A stretch of 17,523 nt of DNA from Chloroflexales bacterium (GCA_013336035.1 JAAXUL010000061.1:1-17523), one strand, 5' to 3'. Numbered from the stretch's first letter, positions 1-7,499 are shown. The notes: generated by a model not told the origin, from the sequence alone. Program-made: numbers and translations.

Positions 1-92
1 GCAAAGGGGTCGCCGATCTGCGCGAGGCGGTGCTGCACCACACACAACACCACTGCTCGAAGGGGGGCGCCGTATGTCCACACTGCCGCTGA
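1..92 (+). CDS. feoB: FeoB GTPase-domain protein, 3' end only (partial)
   Basis: Only the last 29 codons are in the window, in the frame whose codons begin at base 3, ending in TGA at 90-92. The peptide opens KGVADLREAVLHHT, which resembles the helix that closes the FeoB G domain after the G5 loop. The frame then runs into a short tail with His and Cys residues (HHC, then CPHC) and stops. The membrane part of FeoB begins in another frame at 74, so GTPase and permease appear to be separate, overlapping genes. FeoB G domains bind GTP on the cytoplasmic side and regulate Fe(II) transport. The G1-G4 motifs lie upstream of the window, so the assignment rests on this short piece and the neighbour. 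A sequencing frameshift in a single feoB is the alternative. Confidence 0.55.
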   Translation, partial: KGVADLREAVLHHTQHHCSKGGAVCPHCR

Positions 93-1768
93 GCCAGCCT
101 GCGACCCCACTACGCTATGAGCAGCTGATCGAGGGCGAGATCGCCGCGCTGGCCGGCCAGATCAATGCCATCCCGGCGCTGGCGACCCGCTACCCGCCGC
201 GCTGGCTGGCCATTCAGCTGCTCGAGGGCGAGGAGGCGCTGCTCGATGAGCTGGGCGCGCCGGAGCGGGCGCTGGCCATGACAGCCCTGGGCACAAGCCG
301 CGCGCGGCTCGCCGGCGAGTACGGCGACGAGCTGGATCTTGTGATCGCCGAGGCGCGCTACCGGCTCGCGCGCGCCGTGGTGGCCCGCGCCGTCGCACAG
401 CCTGCGACCCGGACTGTGACGATCGCTGACCGGATCGACCATCTCACGACCCATCGCATCCTCGGCATCCCAATCTTCCTGGCGCTGATGTACCTGGTCT
501 TCAACCTGGTGCAGAACGTCTCGGCCCCCTACCTGAGCTGGATCAACGCGGTGATCGCCGGCCCGATCACGCGCTGGGCCGAGGCGCTGCTGGCGCTTGC
601 CGCCGCCCCGGCCTGGCTCAGATCGCTGGTCATCGACGGCGCGATCGCCGGCGTGGGCGGGGTGCTCGTCTTCGTCCCCGGCCTGCTGGTGCTCTACTTC
701 ACGCTCGCGGTGCTCGAGGAGAGCGGCTACCTGGCGCGGGCCGCCTTTGTGATGGACCGGGCGATCAGCGCGCTCGGCATGCACGGCAAGTCGTTCATCC
801 CGATGATCCTCGGCTTCGGCTGCAATGTGCCGGCGATCTACGCCACCCGCACAATCGAGAGCCGCCCGGCGCGCGTGCTCACCGGCCTGCTCATCCCATT
901 TATGTCGTGCTCGGCGCGCCTGCCAGTGTATGTGATCTTCGCCCTGGCGCTGTTCCCGCAGCGCGCCGACACTGTGATCTGGGCGATGTATCTGGTCGGC
1001 ATCGTGGTCGCGGCGACGGTCGGCATCGTGCTCGCGCACACGGTGTTCCGTGGCGCATCGCACGGGGCCTTCGTGCTTGAGCTACCGCCGTACCGGCTCC
1101 CGTCGCTCTGGGGGCTCTGGAGCCACGCCTGGCGCCACACCTCGGGCTTCGTGCGCAAGGCCGGGACGGTGATCCTGCTGGCCTCAGTCACGCTCTGGCT
1201 GCTGCTGCACCTGCCGTGGGGCGTCGCCGAGCAGCGCGACAGCTACTTCGGGCGCCTGAGCGCCGGGCTGGCGCCGGTCTTCGCGCCGGCCGGCTTCGGC
1301 ACCTGGGAGGCCACCGGCTCGCTCCTCACTGGGGTGATGTCAAAGGAGATCGTCGTGGCGACGATGGCCCAGGTCTATGTGGGCGAGACGGCGGCGGGCC
1401 CCGCCGGGGCGACCCCGTCGCTCGCCGCCGACCTCCAGACGATCGTGGGCGGCTTCGGCGCGGCCACGCTCGAGGCCGGCAAGCAGCTGCTCGAGGTGCT
1501 GACCCCTGGCGTGACGCTCTTCCCCAGCGCGGGCGCGCCCGAGGATACGGCCCTGAGCGCGGCGCTGCGGGGCGCGTTTACGCCGCTGGCGGGCATCGCC
1601 TTTATGCTCTTCGTGCTGCTGTACGTGCCCTGCATCTCGACCATCGCCGCGCAGACGCACGAGCTTGGCTGGCGCTGGATGATGCTCTCGCTGGCGCTGA
1701 CCCTGGCGGTGCCTTGGGCCGTGGCGACGCTGGCGTACCAGCTGGGCCGTATGGCGGGGCTAGGCTGA
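74..1768 (+). CDS. feoB: Ferrous iron transporter FeoB, membrane permease part
   Basis: A 564-residue polytopic inner-membrane protein that forms the Fe(II) permease. Residues 1-110 correspond to the helical linker domain after the G domain (YPPRWLAIQLLEGEE at 40-54). The membrane core follows, with the hallmark FeoB motifs GFGCNVPA (247-254), PFMSCSARLPVY (275-286), a second Gate repeat with GVMSKEIVVATMAQVY, and YVPC (517-520) before the last helices. There is no P-loop or other GTPase motif, so this is FeoB minus its N-terminal G domain. The ATG at 74 follows a strong AAGGGGGG ribosome site at 60-67. It lies inside the end of the upstream GTPase frame, giving a 19-base overlap. The stop overlaps the feoC start (TGATG). 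The family call is very secure; the two-gene arrangement is what is unusual. Confidence 0.93.
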   Translation: MSTLPLSQPATPLRYEQLIEGEIAALAGQINAIPALATRYPPRWLAIQLLEGEEALLDELGAPERALAMTALGTSRARLAGEYGDELDLVIAEARYRLARAVVARAVAQPATRTVTIADRIDHLTTHRILGIPIFLALMYLVFNLVQNVSAPYLSWINAVIAGPITRWAEALLALAAAPAWLRSLVIDGAIAGVGGVLVFVPGLLVLYFTLAVLEESGYLARAAFVMDRAISALGMHGKSFIPMILGFGCNVPAIYATRTIESRPARVLTGLLIPFMSCSARLPVYVIFALALFPQRADTVIWAMYLVGIVVAATVGIVLAHTVFRGASHGAFVLELPPYRLPSLWGLWSHAWRHTSGFVRKAGTVILLASVTLWLLLHLPWGVAEQRDSYFGRLSAGLAPVFAPAGFGTWEATGSLLTGVMSKEIVVATMAQVYVGETAAGPAGATPSLAADLQTIVGGFGAATLEAGKQLLEVLTPGVTLFPSAGAPEDTALSAALRGAFTPLAGIAFMLFVLLYVPCISTIAAQTHELGWRWMMLSLALTLAVPWAVATLAYQLGRMAGLG

Positions 1769-2037
1769 TGCTACGCGACATCCTCGCGATCTTCCGGCGC
1801 TCGCCCGGGGCGACGCTGACGCCGGCCGTCATCGGAGCCGAGCTGGGGGTTTCGCCAGCCCTGGTCGAGCATATGCTGCGCACCCTGGTGCGCAGCGGCC
1901 GGCTGGTCGAGCTCGAGAGCGGCGCGGGCTGCGGCAGCTGCCCGCTCGAGCGCATCTGCGTGGGCGGGCTGACGCTGCACGAGCGCTGCTACGTGCTGCG
2001 CGAGCCGGGGCCTGATGCCGGCCCGGCATATCAGTAA
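1768..2037 (+). CDS. feoC: FeoC-like winged-helix regulator with Cys cluster
   Basis: An 89-residue cytoplasmic protein whose ATG overlaps the feoB stop as TGATG, implying coupled translation. Residues 1-50 form a small winged helix (LTPAVIGAELGVSPALVEHML recognition region, then a basic wing around 37-48). A cysteine cluster C55-x2-C58-x5-C64 follows, with C74 further on. That layout matches FeoC/MarR-like small proteins of Feo operons, whose cysteines are reported in other species to bind an iron-sulfur cluster or metal. The likely role is iron- or redox-sensing control of FeoB activity or stability, or of transcription. The family is recognised from architecture and position; the cofactor is inferred. 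Confidence 0.8.
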   Translation: MLRDILAIFRRSPGATLTPAVIGAELGVSPALVEHMLRTLVRSGRLVELESGAGCGSCPLERICVGGLTLHERCYVLREPGPDAGPAYQ

Positions 2038-2065
2038 ACATTTCAAATTCTTAACCCATAATGGC

Positions 2066-2094
2066 TTGACAGGACCTCTGACAATCTGTAATAT
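2066..2094 (+). promoter_or_regulatory. Near-consensus sigma-70-type promoter
   Basis: TTGACA at 2066-2071 and TAATAT at 2089-2094 are separated by exactly 17 bases. That is a perfect -35 box and a five-of-six -10 box in an AT-rich stretch of an otherwise GC-rich window. A start would be expected near 2101. The next confident gene downstream is the response regulator at 2636, so the transcript would carry a leader of about 535 bases or would be a separate small RNA. Confidence 0.6.
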
Positions 2095-2129
2095 GAGCGC
2101 ATACTCGACGTGAAAAATAGTGAAGCCCT

Positions 2130-2178
2130 GCCAGAACCATCAGTGCCTGGCCATCTGTGAGCAATAGCTGGCAGATGG
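2130..2178 (+). other. Tandem stem-loops in the predicted leader transcript
   Basis: Two adjacent hairpins begin about 30 bases after the predicted transcription start. The first pairs GCCAG (2130-2134) with CTGGC (2147-2151). The second pairs CCATCTG (2151-2157) with CAGATGG (2172-2178) perfectly, and continues inward with AGC (2160-2162) to GCT (2167-2169) around an AATA loop. The two share base 2151. No U-run follows, so this is not a standard terminator. A structured leader or small RNA is more likely. It matches no riboswitch class I can name. Confidence 0.4.
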
Positions 2179-2635
2179 ATTCCGTCAGTGAGTTACCCAA
2201 CACCCGCTTGATGGACGAGACCGTAGCGTTGCTGGTGTAAGGTTTCCCTCAGCCTACCACTTCTTCACCCCCTCCGGGACCATATTCAGCCAGCCATCTT
2301 GCCCTAAGTAGCTCTCGTGCCTCCGGGTCACCATTACCGAAACTGGTGTCCATTCTACGGCAGAGGAGGGGAGGACTCTGGCGTAGAACCGGATGGCGCG
2401 CCCTCGCAGATCCGATGCCTGTGGCACAGCTCACAGCGCTCGGGTCATGGATCGCTAGCCTGCGCGAGGCTCCGACACTCGCATAGGCACAGCCCGATCC
2501 GAGAGTCCCTCCACATTTTGGTTCAGCAGTGAGGTCTGAGGATACGCTCCGGGAGGGAGCATGGAGACAATTATGTCTTCATGCCTGGGCGTATGCTTCA
2601 TCCGCAGTGCATACAACAGAGGGGGGGAGTTTCGC

Positions 2636-3325
2636 ATGCACATCATCATTGCGAGCAATGATTCTATGCACGCCAAGATGACTTGCTTTCTACTTGAGGA
2701 TGCAGGCAACGCAGTGACCGTTGCGACAGAAGATCAGACAATCTGGCTTCAACTTCAGCGGGGGAAAGTCGACCTGATCTTGCTCGACGAGGAGTTTGGC
2801 ACAACCAAGGGGGCGGAGTTCTGCCGCGAGATCCGGTCTCAGTACCACACGCCAATCATCTACACGATGGAGCCAGGGCCCTTGTCCGAGCGGGTGCGCA
2901 CCCTGAAGCTCGGCGCCGACGATGTCATTCTGAAGCCGTACAACCCGCACGAGCTGCTCGCGCGGATCGAGGCGGTGATGCGACGCTACGGTGACGAGTT
3001 TCTGCGCATCCATACGACGTACCACCCCATCGCGGTCGGGCCCCTGAACCTTGACCCGGTGCAGCGCCGCGTGGTGATCAATGGCACCCGCGAGGAGGCC
3101 CTGACCGAACGCGAGTTCCAGCTGCTCTACTACCTGGTCCAGAACGCCAGCTGCGTGCTCAGCTCGCGCCAGCTGCTACAGCAGGTCTGGGGCATGGATG
3201 ATGTCGCCGACAGCAACCTTGTCCCTGTCTACATCGGGCGGCTGCGCCGCAAGATCGAGCACGACCCACTGAAGCCAAGCCACATTGTGCGCGTGCGCGA
3301 TATGGGGTACAGCTTCAGGCCATAA
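2636..3325 (+). CDS. Orphan OmpR-family response regulator
   Basis: A 229-residue two-component DNA-binding regulator. The receiver domain (1-118) has phosphoacceptor Asp51 (DLILLDEE), the switch residue Thr77, and the Lys100-Pro101 pair (ADDVILKPYNPHELLARI). The usual DD acidic pair near the N-terminus is ASND here (Asn8, Asp9), which may alter Mg2+ binding. An OmpR/PhoB winged helix fills 135-229 (LTEREFQLLYYL, then GRLRRKIEHD and VRVRDMGYSFRP). I chose the ATG at 2636 because the receiver fold starts exactly there and an AGGGGGGGAG ribosome site sits at 2620-2629. An upstream in-frame ATG at 2561 would add 25 residues with no domain character. No histidine kinase is in the window. Its target is unknown; the adjacent glycan cluster is a candidate by position only. 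Confidence 0.9.
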   Translation: MHIIIASNDSMHAKMTCFLLEDAGNAVTVATEDQTIWLQLQRGKVDLILLDEEFGTTKGAEFCREIRSQYHTPIIYTMEPGPLSERVRTLKLGADDVILKPYNPHELLARIEAVMRRYGDEFLRIHTTYHPIAVGPLNLDPVQRRVVINGTREEALTEREFQLLYYLVQNASCVLSSRQLLQQVWGMDDVADSNLVPVYIGRLRRKIEHDPLKPSHIVRVRDMGYSFRP

Positions 3326-3330
3326 CTACA

Positions 3331-3357
3331 CTTGGGGAGGCCTCACGCCTCCCCAAG
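3331..3357. terminator. Perfect 11-bp hairpin between convergent genes
   Basis: CTTGGGGAGGC (3331-3341) pairs perfectly with GCCTCCCCAAG (3347-3357) around a 5-base loop. It begins six bases after the response-regulator stop and ends 22 bases before the end of the oppositely oriented dehydrogenase gene. The position and symmetry suit a bidirectional terminator. T-runs are weak on both sides, so the efficiency and mechanism are uncertain. Confidence 0.75.
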
Positions 3358-3379
3358 CTCTATCTGCCTCGAAGTAGCG

Positions 3380-4426
3380 TCAGGAGGAGCTCGGCTCGCC
3401 GACGGCGCGGACCATTGGCGAGAGTGCTGGGGCGAGACTGTCGTGCAGGCCGCCGGCGCGGACCAGGTCGTTTGCCATCGCCAGCGCGTACAGGCCGTCC
3501 TCTCCGCGCACGACGGGAGCGTGGCTGCCCTGGACTGCCTCGCCGAACGAGCGCAGCTCTTCGACGAGGGGCTCGCGGCGCTGGACCTTCTGGCGGATCA
3601 TCCGGCCCTCGCTTACGCCCATGCGGGCTAGCTCGTGCCAGTGCTTGCCCTGGCAGTGGTCGTTCTCGTAGAAGGTGAGATCCTGGGTCAGGTAGTTGGC
3701 CACATACATGCCGCGCTCGCCGATCACGCTCAGCTCACGGATCTTGGTGGGCGTGAGCCAGTTGATGTCGAGGATGCCGATCACCCCGCTCTCAAAGCGC
3801 AGGAGGGCCGTGAGTAGATCCTCGTGGGCCTCGTGCAGGTGGCGATTAAGCTCGACGTGCATACGGCTGATCGGGGCGCCGACGAGATAGTTGAGAATAT
3901 CGAGCTCGTGGGTGGCGAGGTCGATCACGACCCCGACATCAAGGATGCGCGCGGGGAAAGGGCCGACCCGGCGAGCGATCACCTGGAAGATAGACCCGAG
4001 CTCATGGTCAGCGATCTGCTCCTTCAGGGTGATAATCGCGGGATTGAAGCGCTCGATATGGCCGACGGTGAGAACGACCCCCGCGCTGTTCGCCGCGTCG
4101 ATCAGGGCCTGGCCCTCGGCGACCGTGGCCGCAATCGGCTTCTCGATCAAGAGGCTGACCCCGTGGCTGATCACCTCCATACCTACGCTGTAATGCTCGC
4201 GGGTGGGCACCACCACCGAGACAAGGTCCAACTGCTCACGCTCGAGCAGCTCGCGATAGTCGGTGTAGGACTGGCAGCGGTACATTGAGCCCACCTTGCT
4301 GGCCGTCGCGGGGTTGGTATCACTGACTGCGACCAGCTCGAAATCGTCCATGCTCGCGTAGACACGAGCATGGTTACGGCCCATGCTGCCGACACCGATC
4401 ACGCCAGCGCGAAGCCTTGTCTGCAT
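3380..4426 (-). CDS. Gfo/Idh/MocA oxidoreductase, UDP-GlcNAc(A) 3-dehydrogenase-like
   Basis: A 348-residue NAD(P)-dependent sugar dehydrogenase. The Rossmann motif GVIGVGSMG is at 8-16, the family EKP at 95-97, GHIERFNPA at 122-130, and the catalytic segment DLATHELDILNYLVG at 169-183 with His173. The GHIERFNP and VGPFPARILDVGVVIDLA stretches resemble the subgroup that oxidises C3 of UDP-GlcNAc or UDP-GlcNAcA (WbpB/WlbA type). In that pathway a DegT aminotransferase follows, and one lies in this same operon. I chose the start at 4426 because AGGGGGAC precedes that ATG. A more upstream ATG at 4462 would overlap the preceding gene and has no clear ribosome site. It is the last gene of the - strand cluster. 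The family is certain; the substrate is inferred from motif and context. Confidence 0.88.
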   Translation of the reverse strand: MQTRLRAGVIGVGSMGRNHARVYASMDDFELVAVSDTNPATASKVGSMYRCQSYTDYRELLEREQLDLVSVVVPTREHYSVGMEVISHGVSLLIEKPIAATVAEGQALIDAANSAGVVLTVGHIERFNPAIITLKEQIADHELGSIFQVIARRVGPFPARILDVGVVIDLATHELDILNYLVGAPISRMHVELNRHLHEAHEDLLTALLRFESGVIGILDINWLTPTKIRELSVIGERGMYVANYLTQDLTFYENDHCQGKHWHELARMGVSEGRMIRQKVQRREPLVEELRSFGEAVQGSHAPVVRGEDGLYALAMANDLVRAGGLHDSLAPALSPMVRAVGEPSSS

Positions 4427-4448
4427 AGCTGTCCCCCTTGTCATAGCA

Positions 4449-5921
4449 CTAAAATGCGCCACGTCCGGTCAGCACCACTGCGATGGTGCGATAGATGATA
4501 TAGAGATCGAGCCAGATCGAGTAGTTGCGGATGTAGTGCATATCCAGACGGACGCGATCCTCGTAGCCGAGGTTGCTGCGGCCGCTGATCTGCCAGAGGC
4601 CCGTGAGGCCAGGGCGCACCGTGACCAGGTTGTGGCGCCAGCGCCCGAAGTGGCGCAGCTCGCCGGCGGTGATCATGCGTGGTCCGACCAGGCTCATCTG
4701 GCCCCGAAGCACATTGATAAGCTGCGGCAGCTCATCGATGCTGGTCCGGCGCAGCAGGCGGCCGACGCGGGTCACGCGAGGATCGTCCTTCAGCTTGCCC
4801 TGCTCGCTAAGCTCCTGGCGCTGCTCAGCCGTCAGGAGCGTCTCGCCATCGATATGCATGGTGCGAAACTTAAAGGCGTCGAACGTCTTGTTGCCGACGC
4901 CGACCACGCGGCGGCGGTACACGATCGGCCCAGGGCTGTCTAGGCGCACCAGAACGGCCACGATCAGTAGCACGGGGCTGAGGAGCAGCAGCGCCAGGAA
5001 GGCGCCGCAGCGATCGATCAGGCCCTTGCCCACGGCGTGGAGCCCCGTGATGCGACTCTTGTTCAGGGTGAGGAGGGGCACCGAGCCCTGCTCACGCACT
5101 TGCACGCCGATGGTCAGCAGCTCGAAGAGGCCCGGGGCCAGGCAGACATCGAGCTGGCGCAGGGCGTCGATAGCGCCGTAGATAGAGGCGAGGCGCTCGC
5201 GCACGAGGGCGGTGTCGGCAATGATCACACTATCGGCGCCCTCCTGTTCGACAATCACCTGAAACGCGGCGGAGGGGCCAAGAATGGGGGCGCCGGGGAG
5301 GACCATGGTGCCAGGGTCCAGGTGGTCGTCGATAAAGCCGAGGATCTGCACGCCGGCCTCTGGCGAGGCGATCAGCTGCTCCGCGACGGCCCGGCCCTCG
5401 CCGTTTGCGCCGAGGATGATGACGTGCTGGAGCAGTTTGCCGTTACGGCGCAGATGGTAGGCGATGCGGCGGGCGCCGAAACGCCATACCCCAACCAGGA
5501 CGACGGTCAGACCCCAGGCCAGCAGCAGCCAGGCCCGGGCGATGATCAGATCGGGCAGAAGGAACGTGCTGACCATCACTATGACCAGCCCCAGCGTACA
5601 GGCGTTGAAGAGGCGGGCATACTCCTCGGTGCCGCCAAAGATGTGGCCGCGGTCATAGAGCTTGTAGAGCATGAAGATCCCTAGCCACCCGGGGATGAGG
5701 AGGATGGTCAGGGTCGTGTAAAAGCCGATGCGCAGATCGCCGTCGTAAAAGATGTGCCAGTCCGACATGAAGCGCAGCACGTAGGCCAGGGCAAAGCCGC
5801 CCGCGATACACAGGGCGTCACCAGCGGCGACGAGCACCAAGACCCAGCGCCAGGACTGACGTCGCGCGTCGCTCTCGGCGCGGGCGCGAGGGATGACTGT
5901 CTCTAGAAACTGGCTACTCAT
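4449..5921 (-). CDS. Priming polyprenyl-phosphate sugar-1-phosphate transferase
   Basis: A 490-residue membrane protein of the WbaP/WcaJ type that starts a glycan by moving a sugar-1-phosphate from a UDP-sugar to polyprenyl phosphate on the cytoplasmic face. Several N-terminal helices (about 26-150) precede a Rossmann-like CoA-binding/NAD-type domain (HVIILGANGEGRAVAEQL, about 166-183). A re-entrant helix then leads into the catalytic domain, with KFRTM (351-355), DDPRVTRVGRLLRRTSIDEL (379-398), SLVGPR (410-415), RPGLTGLWQISGR (436-448) and DMHYIRNYS (460-468). All expected motifs are intact and the length is normal. The ATG at 5921 is preferred; an in-frame ATG at 5963 would add 14 residues but falls within a leader inverted repeat. 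The 171-base gap upstream suggests separate regulation from the glycosyltransferases before it. Confidence 0.93.
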   Translation of the reverse strand: MSSQFLETVIPRARAESDARRQSWRWVLVLVAAGDALCIAGGFALAYVLRFMSDWHIFYDGDLRIGFYTTLTILLIPGWLGIFMLYKLYDRGHIFGGTEEYARLFNACTLGLVIVMVSTFLLPDLIIARAWLLLAWGLTVVLVGVWRFGARRIAYHLRRNGKLLQHVIILGANGEGRAVAEQLIASPEAGVQILGFIDDHLDPGTMVLPGAPILGPSAAFQVIVEQEGADSVIIADTALVRERLASIYGAIDALRQLDVCLAPGLFELLTIGVQVREQGSVPLLTLNKSRITGLHAVGKGLIDRCGAFLALLLLSPVLLIVAVLVRLDSPGPIVYRRRVVGVGNKTFDAFKFRTMHIDGETLLTAEQRQELSEQGKLKDDPRVTRVGRLLRRTSIDELPQLINVLRGQMSLVGPRMITAGELRHFGRWRHNLVTVRPGLTGLWQISGRSNLGYEDRVRLDMHYIRNYSIWLDLYIIYRTIAVVLTGRGAF

Positions 5922-5935
5922 ATAGCACCCACTAT

Positions 5936-5994
5936 GGCTAGTGATGTGACAGCCCGGCTGCATTCATCAGCTTCACGGTGTCAGGCCACTAGCC
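5936..5994 (-). repeat. Inverted repeat in the leader of the priming transferase
   Basis: GGCTAGTG (5936-5943) and CACTAGCC (5987-5994) are perfect complements separated by 43 bases that themselves contain short complementary segments. In the - strand transcript this stem would lie just upstream of the preferred start at 5921 and would enclose the alternative start at 5963. It could modulate translation of the priming enzyme; no protein-binding motif is recognised. Confidence 0.35.
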
Positions 5995-6044
5995 CCATCA
6001 TCGCTTCTGGTATTTTGCATCTTATAGCGCACAGGTAAACCGGG

Positions 6045-6084
6045 CCTAACAGCAATAAACGCCAGTCATTGCAGAGCTGTTAGG
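6045..6084 (-). repeat. 9-bp inverted repeat after the GT87 gene
   Basis: CCTAACAGC (6045-6053) and GCTGTTAGG (6076-6084) are perfect complements around 22 bases. On the - strand the hairpin forms just after the stop of the upstream membrane glycosyltransferase gene (6093). No T-run follows, so it is more likely an attenuating, processing or mRNA-stability element than a strong terminator. Confidence 0.4.
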
Positions 6085-6092
6085 GGTCCAAA

Positions 6093-7484
6093 TTAGTCGC
6101 GATCACTATCGGCGGCGGCTTGTTGGGGCGTCCACGCAAGCGCTTGCTCACCGATCGCCGATGATTGGCGCTGGTATAGCGACACCGGCGGTAGCATGAG
6201 GACCCCGGACCGCCTCGGTGAGGCTTTCAGCCAGAGGAGCGTACCGAAGACCGCGAGGCTGAGCCAGGCCTGGAATGGCACAATCAGCCGGTACCAGTAG
6301 TAGGTATGAAGCGGCAGGCCGACGAGACGCGGGACCTGGTCGGTCAGCAGGCTGCCGGGCACGCTCATGAGCACGATCAGGCCGACGAGGAATAGCCCCC
6401 AGAGCCAGCGCGCCCGCCGCGCCCTATGAGAGGCCGCGAGGAGGTAGATGCAGAGCAGCCCCGGGAACAGCAGCCCCATATCGTGAGTGAGGTGATAGCT
6501 GCTCACCAGGGTGAGGGCCGAGATCAGCGCCATGTCGAGCAGAAGCGACTCGTCGCGGGCGCCATGGCGAAGGATGGCTGCGAAGCTAAGGCCGGCCAGC
6601 GCTAGCGTAATAATGGAGGACACCAGCTTGGCCGCCGGGGAGATCTCATTCAGCACGCGAAATACGAGGATCTCGGTTTGGACCATGACCGCACTGTAGG
6701 GCAAGAGCGGCGAGCGATAATCGGTGCCCTGCAGTCGGCCGATCTGCGCCAGCCAGATCATCAGCGTCTCGACGACAGAGCGCCCAGAGATCAGCATTGG
6801 CGCCACTGTCAGCAGCGCGCCGGTCGTGATAAAGGCAATAGCCATCAGGCGCGGCCTGCGTAGCAGGCTGTAGCCGAGGTAGAGCAGGACGTTGGTTGGC
6901 TTGATCGAGAGTAGTGCCAGGGTGACACCCGCCGCCACATCACGCCTAGAGCGCAGGAAGATGAGCCCGGCGAGCACGATGGAGCAGATTATCAGCCCCA
7001 TCTGGCCCCGAAGGTTGGTCCGCACCACACCCGTGTTGAGCAGACTCGCCACCAGGGCCAGCTCCGCCAGGCCGATCGGCCGGTACCAGGACAGGATGTG
7101 CAGCAGCATCCAGCACATGCCCAGGGCCAGCAAGACATTCAGCGCGATAAAGCCGAGCCGGGCCGTCTCTGGCGGCACAAGCGCAAGCATGCCGAACATG
7201 GCGCTCGCCTGCGGTGGGTAGACGTAGCTATAGAACATCACCCCATCCCAGTCGAGATCGCCGCCCTCTCTATACTGCCGCCAGAACGTATCGTAGTCAT
7301 ACGGGTTATCACCCCGGTTCCAGATCGTCCCCGCGGCGTAGTAAGCCTGGAAGTCCGCATCATTATTCCTGAAGCCCCGGCTCTGATCTATGGTCTGGTA
7401 GACGCCCCGATAGAGAAAGAGAGCGATCGAGAGCAAGATAAGCCCCAGCCAGCATAAACGCCGGAGATGTAGTCCTACCGTCAT
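6093..7484 (-). CDS. GT87/DUF2029-like membrane glycosyltransferase
   Basis: A 463-residue protein with about ten predicted transmembrane helices and a basic N-terminus. The first extracytoplasmic loop carries the features of GT87/GT-C enzymes: DADFQAYYAAG (42-52, Asp44 a likely catalytic acid or base), NPYDYDTF (60-67) and YVYPP (87-91). Known relatives such as mycobacterial PimE transfer a sugar from a polyprenyl-phosphate donor on the outer face of the membrane. It starts 15 bases after the GT39-like gene ends, so the two are surely co-transcribed and may act in the same glycan. The C-terminal 40 residues are hydrophilic and rich in Gln and Ala. The donor and acceptor are unknown. An O-antigen-ligase-type role is less likely because its motifs are absent. 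Confidence 0.8.
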   Translation of the reverse strand: MTVGLHLRRLCWLGLILLSIALFLYRGVYQTIDQSRGFRNNDADFQAYYAAGTIWNRGDNPYDYDTFWRQYREGGDLDWDGVMFYSYVYPPQASAMFGMLALVPPETARLGFIALNVLLALGMCWMLLHILSWYRPIGLAELALVASLLNTGVVRTNLRGQMGLIICSIVLAGLIFLRSRRDVAAGVTLALLSIKPTNVLLYLGYSLLRRPRLMAIAFITTGALLTVAPMLISGRSVVETLMIWLAQIGRLQGTDYRSPLLPYSAVMVQTEILVFRVLNEISPAAKLVSSIITLALAGLSFAAILRHGARDESLLLDMALISALTLVSSYHLTHDMGLLFPGLLCIYLLAASHRARRARWLWGLFLVGLIVLMSVPGSLLTDQVPRLVGLPLHTYYWYRLIVPFQAWLSLAVFGTLLWLKASPRRSGVLMLPPVSLYQRQSSAIGEQALAWTPQQAAADSDRD

Positions 7485-7499
7485 AGGCTCTAGCTCTCT

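Larger units (their letters stand above)
2038..2635. other. 598-base gap between the feo operon and the response regulator
   Basis: No well-supported protein gene lies here. The first 100 bases are AT-rich and hold a near-consensus promoter (2066-2094), followed by tandem stem-loops (2130-2178). The rest is GC-rich with no clear coding signal on the + strand. On the - strand a GTG-initiated frame at 2427-2254 would encode 57 residues with coding-like codon use but no recognised family. The word CTCCGGG occurs three times (2272, 2321, 2547). No terminator with a T-tract is seen after feoC. Confidence 0.6.

Noticed and set aside
110..1063. 317-codon open frame on the - strand
   Set aside because: Antisense to the conserved feoB permease; highly charged translation with no domain.
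1216..1767. Upstream extension of the feoC frame
   Set aside because: Out-of-frame reading of feoB, rich in Arg and Gly; only the part from 1768 has a recognisable fold and a coupled start.
2272..2553. Three copies of CTCCGGG in the gap as a repeat element
   Set aside because: Seven-base GC-rich words with uneven spacing are expected by chance in this DNA; no longer shared flanks.
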